Position numbers and translations under genes: made by a program | The notes under the pieces: model-generated | Database searches by the model: none | Seen by the model: only the letters and a program-made list of their open reading frames with translations | Told to the model about the DNA's origin: nothing | Shown: positions 47,671 through 57,000 of the stretch, piece by piece | Layout of the letters: each line of letters begins with the position of its first letter | Position numbering within the stretch: position 1 is the stretch's first letter | NCBI GenBank assembly: GCA_963775935.1 | Contig: CAVZKR010000002.1 | Span: forward strand, 434,001-498,000 | Direction: 5' to 3' | From: JBBIPA01 sp963775935 | GTDB lineage: Bacteria > Chloroflexota > Dehalococcoidia > GIF9 > UBA5629 | Length of the DNA: 64,000 nt

Positions 47671-49677
47671 ATGCCGAATCACCTCGCTAAAGAAACAAGT
47701 CCATATTTACTCCACCATGCCGATAACCCGGTAGACTGGTATCCATGGGGTAGTGAAGCGCTCAACCTTGCTCGAACTGCAGATAAGCCCATACTACTTA
47801 GCATCGGCTATTCAGCCTGTCACTGGTGTCATGTCATGGCGCAAGAGTGCTTTGAGAACCATGATATTGCCAGTTTGATGAATCAGTATTTCATCAGTAT
47901 AAAAGTAGACAGAGAAGAGCGGCCAGACCTTGATAGTATTTATATGGAGGCAGTGCAGGCGATGACTGGCAACGGTGGTTGGCCGCTTACTGTATTCTTG
48001 ACCCCTCAGGGTGCTCCTTTTTTTGGCGGAACTTATTTTCCACCCGAAGACAGACACAGTATTCCCGGCTTTCCCAAAGTGTTGATTGCTGTGGCCGAAG
48101 CATATCGCAGCCGTCGTGACGACATCGAGCAAACTGCGAGAGAAATAACCACATCATTATCTCGAGGGAAAATAACAAATGATGTCATTGTTGAGCCTTT
48201 GACTGTTGCTTTAATGAGCGATGCCTATACAGTTCTGAAAGAGAACTTTGACTCTGAACATGGTGGTTTTGGTAGAGCGCCAAAATTTCCCCAATCTCAG
48301 GCGCTTGAATTTCTTCTGAGATATGCCAGTCACTTCAAAGATAAGATGGCTCTGGACATGGTGGAGTTTACTCTTGGGAAGATGGCCAGGGGAGGAATTT
48401 ACGATCAGATAGGTGGCGGCTTCCACCGTTATGCCACCGACCAGTACTGGATGGTGCCGCATTTCGAGAAGATGCTCTATGATAACGCTCTCCTCAGTCA
48501 TCTTTATTTGCATACCTATATTTACACGGGTAAGTTATTGTACCGCGTTATAACGGAGCAGACACTGGACTATGTATTACGGGAAATGACATCGTCTGAA
48601 GGTGCTTTTTACAGCACTCAGAATGCTGACAGCGAAGGGGTTGAAGGCAGGTATTATGTGTGGACGGAACAGGAGTTCATTGATGTGCTTGGAAAGGATA
48701 CCGGCAGAATAGCCAGCAATTACTTCGGTGTTACAACAGGTGGCAATTTTGAGGGTCGCACTATCCTCCATACAGCCGATAACAAGAATGTGGAAGCAAG
48801 TACAGTTGAGAAAGCTATGGCCTCTCTATTGAAGAAGCGTGAACAGCGAGTGAGACCACACAGGGATGAGAAGATACTAGCTTCGTGGAACGGGATCATG
48901 CTGGCCAGCCTGGCTGAAGCAGCTTGCGTCTTTAAACGGGAAGATTATTTGGCGGCTGCACTAGCCAATGGCTCTTTTTTACTCGATTCCATGATTGTTG
49001 ATGGAAATCTCAGGCATTCCTTTAAGGATGGTCAGACAAAGACAGGAGGGTATCTTCAGGATTATGCCATGGTCATCGAAGGGCTTTTAGCTCTCCACCA
49101 GGCTACACTGCAGGCAAGGTGGCTTTTGAAAGCTATCGAGCTTGGGGAAACCATGGTGGCCAAGTTCTGGGATAAGGACATGTTCTATGATAGCGTTGCG
49201 GAGCAAAATGATTTGTTATTTCGTCCCAGAAATATTTTCGATGAAGCTATCCCATCTGGTTCTTCAGCAGCCACTTCAGCCTTGCTGAAATTAGCCAGGA
49301 TCACCAGTAATGAGATATTCCAGCAGGTGGCAGTACAGTCGCTCCAGTCGGTAGCTGAGTTAATGCGGCGGTATCCTCTGGGATTGAGCAACTGGCTTTG
49401 TGCTCTGGACTTCTACCTCTCACAGCCTAAAGAGATTGTGATTACTGGACCTGCTGGAAATCCTGATACACTTGCTTTACTGCATACCGTTTGTGCTACG
49501 TGGCTGCTGAATAAAGTAGTGGTGGGTTACAACCCATTCGAACAAAACTTGATGTCAGGATTGAAGTTGCTCGAAGGCAGAGTAATGATTGATGGTAAAG
49601 CTACTGTCTATATATGTGAAGGCTATACCTGTAAAAAACCAGCCACGGATGTTGCTTCACTAAAAGCTCAGCTGTAG
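47671..49677 (+). CDS. YyaL/SSP411-type thioredoxin-domain protein (DUF255)
   Basis: 668 aa. The N-terminal thioredoxin-like domain carries the family signature NHLAKETSPYLLHHADNPVD, YSACHWCHVMAQECFENHDI (C-x2-C) and NGGWPLTVFLTPQGAPFFGG TYFP. The rest is an (alpha/alpha)6 barrel resembling N-acylglucosamine 2-epimerases (GGGFHRYATDQYWMVPHFEK MLYDNALL). Widespread but of unclear activity; the redox motif fits the neighbourhood. Confidence 0.92.
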   Translation: MPNHLAKETSPYLLHHADNPVDWYPWGSEALNLARTADKPILLSIGYSACHWCHVMAQECFENHDIASLMNQYFISIKVDREERPDLDSIYMEAVQAMTGNGGWPLTVFLTPQGAPFFGGTYFPPEDRHSIPGFPKVLIAVAEAYRSRRDDIEQTAREITTSLSRGKITNDVIVEPLTVALMSDAYTVLKENFDSEHGGFGRAPKFPQSQALEFLLRYASHFKDKMALDMVEFTLGKMARGGIYDQIGGGFHRYATDQYWMVPHFEKMLYDNALLSHLYLHTYIYTGKLLYRVITEQTLDYVLREMTSSEGAFYSTQNADSEGVEGRYYVWTEQEFIDVLGKDTGRIASNYFGVTTGGNFEGRTILHTADNKNVEASTVEKAMASLLKKREQRVRPHRDEKILASWNGIMLASLAEAACVFKREDYLAAALANGSFLLDSMIVDGNLRHSFKDGQTKTGGYLQDYAMVIEGLLALHQATLQARWLLKAIELGETMVAKFWDKDMFYDSVAEQNDLLFRPRNIFDEAIPSGSSAATSALLKLARITSNEIFQQVAVQSLQSVAELMRRYPLGLSNWLCALDFYLSQPKEIVITGPAGNPDTLALLHTVCATWLLNKVVVGYNPFEQNLMSGLKLLEGRVMIDGKATVYICEGYTCKKPATDVASLKAQL

Positions 49678-49764
49678 TGAATACCCACACCAGGACAACA
49701 TTGCACCTATCAGATATAATGAAGGGCATTGCGCCACGATAACTTTCATATACAGGAGGATAAC

Positions 49765-50655
49765 ATGGATATAGGTTTCATTGGCATTGGCCAAATGGGG
49801 CAACATATGTCGAGACATATACTGGAGGCTGGTTACAAACTTACAGTCTGCGATTTGAATAAAGAGGCCGCGGCGCAACTGATAGAAAGTGGCGCGAAAT
49901 GGGCCGATACGCCGAAAGAGATGGCAACGTCATGCCGCGTGGTTATTACTTGTTTACCCACTCCGCAGAGTGTAGAACAGGTGGTTTATGGGACAAATGG
50001 TCTCAAGTCAGGGTGGAAAAGTGGTGACATTTATATGGATATGAGTACCAATGCTCCTTCCCTGCTAAGGCGAATAGCAGAGGATGCCAGGACTATGGGA
50101 GTGTCAGTATTAGATGCACCTATGAGCGGAGGTGCCATAGGGGCTGAAAAGGGTACTTTAGCGATTATGGTTGGAGGCGATTCGGCTTCTCTGGAAAAAG
50201 TAAGAAAGATATTGGAATGTATAGGTAAGAGTATATTTTATGTCGGTGATGCAGGCTGTGGCAATGTCGCGAAACTGGTAAACAATATGATTTCTCTCGC
50301 CTGTACCACAATAAACGCAGAAGGCTTTGTACTTGGGACAAAAGCTGGTATTGCCCCTCAGGTGCTATGGGAAATAGTGAAAGCCAGTACTGGCAATAAC
50401 TGGAGTTTACAGCAATATCCGGATGGTGTATTCAAGGGTAATTTTGAACCTGGATTCAGACTTAGCCTTGCCTATAAAGACATAGGTTTGGCATTGGACC
50501 TGGGTAAGGAATATAGTATACCACTTCCTGTAGGAACAGCTGTAAGAGAAGAAATAAGTGAAGCGATCTCTGCTGGTTTTATCGATAAGAATATTTCTTC
50601 AGTGATTATACCTCTGGAAAATGCAGCAAAGATAAAAGTGCGCTCATCTAAGTAA
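49765..50655 (+). CDS. 3-hydroxyisobutyrate dehydrogenase family (beta-hydroxyacid dehydrogenase)
   Basis: 296 aa from ATG 49765 (RBS CAGGAGG). Rossmann motif MDIGFIGIGQMGQHMSRHIL, substrate-binding block VLDAPMSGGAIGAEKGTLAI and the catalytic Lys in VAKLVNNMISLACTTINAEG. Candidates are 3-hydroxyisobutyrate, tartronate semialdehyde or succinic semialdehyde; this is not resolved. A longer upstream frame (from 49729) has no RBS. Confidence 0.9.
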   Translation: MDIGFIGIGQMGQHMSRHILEAGYKLTVCDLNKEAAAQLIESGAKWADTPKEMATSCRVVITCLPTPQSVEQVVYGTNGLKSGWKSGDIYMDMSTNAPSLLRRIAEDARTMGVSVLDAPMSGGAIGAEKGTLAIMVGGDSASLEKVRKILECIGKSIFYVGDAGCGNVAKLVNNMISLACTTINAEGFVLGTKAGIAPQVLWEIVKASTGNNWSLQQYPDGVFKGNFEPGFRLSLAYKDIGLALDLGKEYSIPLPVGTAVREEISEAISAGFIDKNISSVIIPLENAAKIKVRSSK

Positions 50656-50749
50656 TCTGCCGCCTAGTAATGAGTCCAGCATAACTATTTAATACCATAT
50701 TCCGGCCAGCGCTTTTCTCTTGTACGATTTCATGTCCCTTTTCATTCCA

Positions 50750-52060
50750 TTATTCAGACCTGAGTGCGTCAATAGGATTGAGACGTGAAGCCTGCCAGGC
50801 GGGATAAAAGCCAAAGAAGACGCCGATGGCAATAGACACCGATATTGCCAGGATAATGATATCAAACGAGACCAGTGTAGTGGTATTCCCGAGGTTTTGA
50901 ATAAGCACCGATACACCCCATCCCAGCACTACTCCAATAATGCCTCCGCTCAGTGTGAGCATGGCTGCCTCCATAAGGAATTGCATCCAGATATCGCGTT
51001 CCTGCGCTCCCAGTGCCTTACGTACACCAATTTCACGAGTCCGCTCTATCACTGAAACGAGCATGATGTTCATGACGCCAATACCGCCGACCAGCAATGA
51101 TATAGCAGCTATAGCGGCCAGGAGCAATGACATGCTGCTCGTTGCTTGGGTAATCAGGGCGATGACATCTTCCTGTGAAGTTATGGTAAAGTCGTTCTCC
51201 TGTTCTGCTGACAGCCGGTGGGAAGTCTGGAGAAGACTGGTGATTTCACTCTTAGCGGCCTGAAGATATTTTCTGTCAGCCAGGCTGACGATTATTTGAT
51301 TCACTGTATATGCGCCGCTGCTGGTACGCTGCGCATTGACCGTCTGTCTCAGTGTGGTAAGCGGAATATAGACAGCATCATCGGAAGCGCCCAGCATAGA
51401 TGAACCCTTGCTCTGTAAAACGCCGATGACCTGGACCACGATGTTGCCGACGCGTAGCTGCTGGTCCATGGCATCGCCATCACCAAACAAGGTCGTCCTG
51501 GCCGTAGAGCCAAGCACCGCTACTCGCATGCCTGCCTGGTACTGGTGGTCGGCGATAAATTCCCCTTCAGCCATTTGAAGATTCAAGGCCTGCTGGTATT
51601 CTGGACTGACGCCGGTAATAGGGGCACGCAGATTGGATCCTCCAGCAACCACCTGGAGGAAAGCACGGTTCATAGGGGCTACGGCGGTTACGTAGGGAGC
51701 CTGCTCTGAAATAATATTGGAGTCATCAATGGTGAGGGTAGTGGCGCTGCCAAAAGAACTCCTCACCCCTGAAGTACTGGTAGAACCTGGCGAGATGAAC
51801 AGTAAGTTCGAGCCGAGGTTTTGCACGCTGGATACAATGCGTGCCTCGGTGCCGCGTCCCACGGACATCAAGCTTATGACGGCGCCGACGCCGATGACGA
51901 CACCGAGTATAGTGAGCGAGCTGCGCAGCTTATGCGTGGCTACTCCTACCCATGCCGTATACAGAGGTTGAAGCCATTTTTGTATTGCGGTATTTCTTTT
52001 TATGGCGGCATTGCCGTTGTCTAGTTTAAGAATTTTATGCTGGAGCCAATTTTTTATCAT
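50750..52060 (-). CDS. MacB-like ABC transporter permease
   Basis: 436 aa. N-terminal helix after LRSSLTILGVVIGVGAVISL MSVGRG, a MacB periplasmic core domain (~210 aa) and three C-terminal helices with IERTREIGVRKALGAQERDI and QASRLNPIDALRSE. Start ATG 52060 overlaps the ATPase stop (ATGA). With the ATPase and the HlyD-like adaptor it forms a MacAB-like export system; substrate unknown. Confidence 0.92.
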   Translation of the reverse strand: MIKNWLQHKILKLDNGNAAIKRNTAIQKWLQPLYTAWVGVATHKLRSSLTILGVVIGVGAVISLMSVGRGTEARIVSSVQNLGSNLLFISPGSTSTSGVRSSFGSATTLTIDDSNIISEQAPYVTAVAPMNRAFLQVVAGGSNLRAPITGVSPEYQQALNLQMAEGEFIADHQYQAGMRVAVLGSTARTTLFGDGDAMDQQLRVGNIVVQVIGVLQSKGSSMLGASDDAVYIPLTTLRQTVNAQRTSSGAYTVNQIIVSLADRKYLQAAKSEITSLLQTSHRLSAEQENDFTITSQEDVIALITQATSSMSLLLAAIAAISLLVGGIGVMNIMLVSVIERTREIGVRKALGAQERDIWMQFLMEAAMLTLSGGIIGVVLGWGVSVLIQNLGNTTTLVSFDIIILAISVSIAIGVFFGFYPAWQASRLNPIDALRSE

Positions 52061-52725
52061 AGCGTTTCGTCTCCCGTTATCTGTCCGTCCATAATGCGGA
52101 CGATGCGCTGGCAATTCTGGGCGACATTCTGGTCATGGGTAATCACTACCAGGGTTATGTTCTGCTCTTTGTGTAAATTGGTGAGAATGGAAATAATCTC
52201 TTTTCCCGATTTACTGTCGAGGTTTCCCGTAGGCTCATCGGCCAGGATGAAAGGTGGTTTTTTCGCCAGCGCCCGGGCAATGGCCACCCGCTGCTGTTCA
52301 CCTCCTGAAAGCTCTCGAGGTCGGTGATGCACACGGTCTGCCAGGCCGACGCTATCCAGTGCTTCCAGCGCTCTCTGCCTGTCTACACCTACGGAATACT
52401 GCATTCCCAGCTCTACATTCGCCAGCGCGGATAACTGATGGAGCAGATTGAATTGTTGAAAAATAAAACCTACCTTCAGACCTCGTACCAGTGCCAGCTC
52501 TCGGCGACTGAGGCCGCTTACCTCCTTGCCTTCCAATTGATAGCTGCCCGAGGTAGGCACATCGAGGAGACCTATAATATTGAGCAGCGTTGATTTGCCT
52601 GAGCCAGATGCCCCCATGATGGCTACCATCTCGCCGCTATCGATTTGCAGGTTAACACCTCTAAGCACCGTGAGCTCTCTGGTGCCCATCGGATATGCTT
52701 TCACGATATCTTTAAGAGTAATCAT
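52057..52725 (-). CDS. MacB/LolD-type ABC transporter ATPase
   Basis: 222 aa. Walker A GASGSGKSTLLN, Q-loop FIFQQFNLL, signature LSGGEQQRVAIARAL, Walker B ILADEPTGNLDS, H-loop ITHDQ. Middle gene of a three-gene operon with ATGA overlaps on both sides, so the parts are made together. Confidence 0.93.
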   Translation of the reverse strand: MITLKDIVKAYPMGTRELTVLRGVNLQIDSGEMVAIMGASGSGKSTLLNIIGLLDVPTSGSYQLEGKEVSGLSRRELALVRGLKVGFIFQQFNLLHQLSALANVELGMQYSVGVDRQRALEALDSVGLADRVHHRPRELSGGEQQRVAIARALAKKPPFILADEPTGNLDSKSGKEIISILTNLHKEQNITLVVITHDQNVAQNCQRIVRIMDGQITGDETL

Positions 52726-54077
52726 CGTATCGGTATTCCCATGCCAGGACCGCCCAATGGCGAGCGCTGTTGCTGTGATGTACTCGACTGCGTGGTGGTG
52801 GTAGTAGTGGAGGTGATGACAACCTGCTCTCCTTCGCTGAGACCCTCCACAATTTCGGTATACTGCGTATTACTTATCCCCGTCTTAACTACCCGGGGCT
52901 CTGTTGTGGCCTCTCCTTTTGATATCTGGACAATGCTATTCGTTCCCTGTTTGCTAATTGCCCGATTCGGCACCATGAGCACATTTGTCTTCTCCTGCAC
53001 GGTAATGGTAACAGTTACCGAGAGTCCATCTCGCAGCTGCTCCACCGTCAGCGGAGCCGATTGTGTAGAACTTCCAGTGGTCGACCTGGTGGTGGACTGA
53101 TTGGACTGAGGTCGTGTTGTCTGAGAAGTTTGGCCGGTCGATGATTGTCCAGATGGAGCTTGACCAGGTACTTGGCCAGACGAAGGTCGACCGGTTGGTA
53201 ATTGTCCGGATTGAGATGACTGGTTTTGCTGAGCTTGCGCAGCACGAAGCTGCCTGATTTCCTCTGTGGAGAGCAACTCGACCTTTACCTTGTAGTTAAT
53301 CACACCGCTTTGGTTGGTAGCAGTGGGAGAAATAGCGGTAACCTTGGCAGGGAAGGTGCTTGTTGATGATGCCATCGTCTGCACGTTAGATGTCATCCCT
53401 ATCTGGATTTTGTTGATATCCATCTCATTGACCAGGACATTGGTTTCAAACTTGGTCGGGTCAGCTATGGATACGGCAACCTTGCCTTTGAAAAGCTCGT
53501 CACCGCCTTTCACATTCACCGCGGTGACAAAGCCGTCGAACGGAGCCAGTATTTGAGGACTGGTCAGAAGGTACCGTTCCAGTTCTTTTTGGGCATCATC
53601 GAGCGACATTTTCGCCTGGTTAAGCTGTAGCTGCTTGGTCTCGATATCCAGCGGGTCTGGCGCTGAGATAGAGCCGGAAATGGTGCTGGTGGTGGTGGTA
53701 GGATTTTGCGCCTTCTCCAGCGAAATCTGTGCATTATTAAGGCTTATCTTGCCCTGGACCACTGCCCGTTCATAAGACCTCTTCTGCTTTTCCCAGTCGA
53801 AGGGATCGACATCCGCCACCAGTTGCCCTTTTTTAACGGGATCGCCTACCTCCACCAGTACCCGGTAGACATATCCAGAGACATCGAATGCCAGGTCTGC
53901 GGTCTGAGAGAGTGCCAGGTTACCAGTTGCGGTGACATCGACCTTCAGATTGCCCTTTTGAACGGCAACTATTTGCTGATTTACTGCCGTTGTAGCTGGC
54001 TTGGCAGCACAACCGAAAGACAGGGCAGCAATCAGAAAAAGTATAAACGTTATAAAATAGATTTTGTTCATCTTCAT
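52722..54077 (-). CDS. HlyD/MacA-like efflux adaptor lipoprotein
   Basis: 451 aa. Signal peptide and lipobox (AALSFGC). Barrel-sandwich half motifs (KVDVTATGNLALSQTADLAF, GYVYRVLVEVGDPVKKGQLV), a helical hairpin with NAQISLEKAQ, then LLTSPQILAPFDGFVTAVNV and a beta-barrel domain. Residues ~280-350 are an unusual low-complexity insert rich in Ser, Gln, Thr and Gly. It links the MacB-like pump to the cell surface. The start is ATG 54077, with a longer frame upstream. Confidence 0.88.
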   Translation of the reverse strand: MKMNKIYFITFILFLIAALSFGCAAKPATTAVNQQIVAVQKGNLKVDVTATGNLALSQTADLAFDVSGYVYRVLVEVGDPVKKGQLVADVDPFDWEKQKRSYERAVVQGKISLNNAQISLEKAQNPTTTTSTISGSISAPDPLDIETKQLQLNQAKMSLDDAQKELERYLLTSPQILAPFDGFVTAVNVKGGDELFKGKVAVSIADPTKFETNVLVNEMDINKIQIGMTSNVQTMASSTSTFPAKVTAISPTATNQSGVINYKVKVELLSTEEIRQLRAAQAQQNQSSQSGQLPTGRPSSGQVPGQAPSGQSSTGQTSQTTRPQSNQSTTRSTTGSSTQSAPLTVEQLRDGLSVTVTITVQEKTNVLMVPNRAISKQGTNSIVQISKGEATTEPRVVKTGISNTQYTEIVEGLSEGEQVVITSTTTTTTQSSTSQQQRSPLGGPGMGIPIR

Positions 54078-54087
54078 TGTTTTCTCT

Positions 54088-57000
54088 CTATTCCTCTCTT
54101 TTAAATAATAACACCAGTAGCAGTACCGCGACCAATAGTGCACCAAAGACGCCGATAACCACCCATGCCCATAGGGGAGCCTGCAGCACAGAAAGTACAG
54201 GAGTAGAGGTGACTGCTGCTGGTGCTACTGTTGATGTGGTAATTTCAGGCTCTGGGCGAACCTTGAACGAAAAGACCGCGCTCCACTCGCTGGGCGCTGG
54301 CCTTACTGCCATAACGCGCCAGAAATAGTTCGTATTACATTTCAGTTGACCGCCGTACTGGTATGCCGTGGTCTTCACCGCAGTGGATACCAGCGGAGCG
54401 CTCATATCGTGGTTTAATGACAGTTCAAAGCGGTACTCCGTGGTCTCCTTGAACGGCGACCAGGAGAAAGCTGACGGCGCATTGCAGGGACAGCCGCAAC
54501 CGTTGTCCGGTGCCAGCAACTGTGGTCCATAGTATGGGGTGGTCACCCTGAAACCAGCCTTGAAGGTGAAATCGCGTACCTCAGACCATGGGCTGCGGAT
54601 GATATCGTTGGTGACTGCGGCGCGTGCCCTGACCCGCCAGTAATAGGTGTGACCGCATTCCAGCTCCGGCACTCTAATGCTATTGAGGATTGGCGACGTG
54701 CTCCCGCCGCTGGCAAAATAGACGAGGGCTGGCGAAGTGTCCACGATTGGCAGCAAGAACGGATAATTGTTGCCGGAGTCGAATACCATCATGGTGAATT
54801 GGTCATCTTTGGCAATCTGAAGCTGATAGCGGTTATCGGCGCAGATATCGTTCCAGGTGAAATTGACCTCCTGGTTACGGCCTGTCGCCGGGTCGCAGCC
54901 GATAATAGCATTATTGCTCAGGGTTAAATCGGGCCCGTGCCAGGCAAGGCAGTCGAAATAGACCATCACCTGCGAATTGATAGTATTTGGGCTATCTACT
55001 GTCCATAAAATAACGCAGGTATCGGTAACTGAATAGCGTAGCGCTGTCGGCTTAACATTAAATTTAGCTGCTTCGGCGCCAACCAGCAGGGTGTCCCATT
55101 CCAGAAATACCAGTGGTAATGCTGCGTCCAGTGACCGTTCAGCTCCACTCGGCGAAGTAGCAAATGGAGGCAATAATGATTTCGTATACCATAAACCATA
55201 GAGGATGCCCTCGACCGAAACCAGCCCGCTTATCTGCTTGATGGGTTCAATTGTTCTGATAACGTCCCAGAAATCGTCTTTACCTAATGCCCGGCGGTAG
55301 ATGGTGTTACCGCAAGCGGCATAGATGAAGCTGTTCTGCTGGTATCGCGAGTCGGCAATAACCTGCACCGGGCCATTATTTATCAGTGTTTGCGGTACGC
55401 GGGTATAGGTAACGCCGCCATCGCTGGAATAGGTAACACCGCCGTCGTTGCCACCGACGAGGACAGTATCAGGGTCGGTTACGGAAAGCATAGTAATTTC
55501 TGGTAAATTGGTGTATGCGGGATTTTTCCAGAATTGCCCCGCGGTATCGCTCTTGGCGACGCCGCCACCAGGCAGCGCCACATAGCATACCATTTTTTCA
55601 GCCACGGCGAGGTCGATGATTCCCGGTGGAGCATAGCGCTGCTTCCAGGCATTGCCACGGTCATGCGATACCCAGAACTGAGGCGAAACCGATACCGTAG
55701 TGAAAGCGGTTATCGAGCCGGAGCCATAGTTCGCCGTAAGCGTATACATTGTGGTCATGGTAGGTGATACCATTTGTGATGTGGATGTGGGCAAAAAGGT
55801 GCCAAGTCCGGGACTGATAGAAATTGACGTTGCCCCGGTAACATTCCACTGTAGCGTAGAAGTACGTCCCACATCGATACTGTACGGATTTGCCGTGAAG
55901 CTGTTTATCACGGGTATCACGGTAATAGTGACTGAAGCAGTTACCGAATAAGTGCCATTGGTGGCGATTAGAGTATATGTGGTGGTGGCAGCAGGATTTA
56001 CTGCCTGTGACGATATTGGTGTAGCAGTGACATCGCCAATGCCCTGATTAATGACAATTGATGTAGCTCCGGCGACATTCCACGATAACGTTGAAGGCCC
56101 GCTACCCAAAATGGTCATGGGATTTGCTGTAAAAGTATTTATCACTGGCAGTACAACTGGCATTACATCTGTTGCGATTGTTACTGCAGCAATTGATGAG
56201 CCCGAACCATTGGTAGCAGTAAGAGTATAGGTGGTTGTTGTAGCAGGAGTCACTGTTTGTGTACCTGATGGAGAGACAGCACCGATGCCCTGATCGATGG
56301 AAACTGAGGTGGCATTAGAGACATTCCAGGATAATGTTGATAACCCGCCACCAATAATATGCCTGGGGATTGCTGTAAAGGTGGTTATTGTCGGTAATTC
56401 TGCTGCAGTTACTGTAATGGTAATTGGAACGGCTACTGGAATTGAATTCATAGTAGCGGTAAGTGTATAGGTAGTATTCGTGGTTGGGGTTACCGTCCTT
56501 GTGCCAGATGAGGAGACCGTACCGATGCCCTGGTCGATTGAAAGCGAAGTAGCGCCGGTTACGTTCCATTGTAACGTTGATAACCCGCCGCTGACAATAT
56601 TCCTCGGGCTTGCTGTAAAAGTAGTTATTACTGGAGTTACGGTAACTGTTGCTGTTGCCGATACCGAGAAGTTGCCGTTGGTAGCCACCAGTGTATAGGT
56701 AGTAGTGGCAGCAGGGCTTACTGGCTGTGTCCCCGATAAAGGTTTAGCACCAATACCCTGATTGATAAAAACTGCGGTGGCTCCAGTGACATTCCATGAT
56801 AGTGTTGAAGAAGCACCCGGGAGGATATTAGTTTGGCTTGCTTTGAACTCGGTAATTGTGGGTGGGGTATCGAGCACAGTAACGGTAACCGTTGCTGTCA
56901 CCGGGTCGGTAGTAAAAGTATTAGTGGCTTCTAGTGTGTATATAGTAGTTGCAGTTGGGGTTATTGGGAGATTTCCTGATGTAGCAACTGAACCGATATC

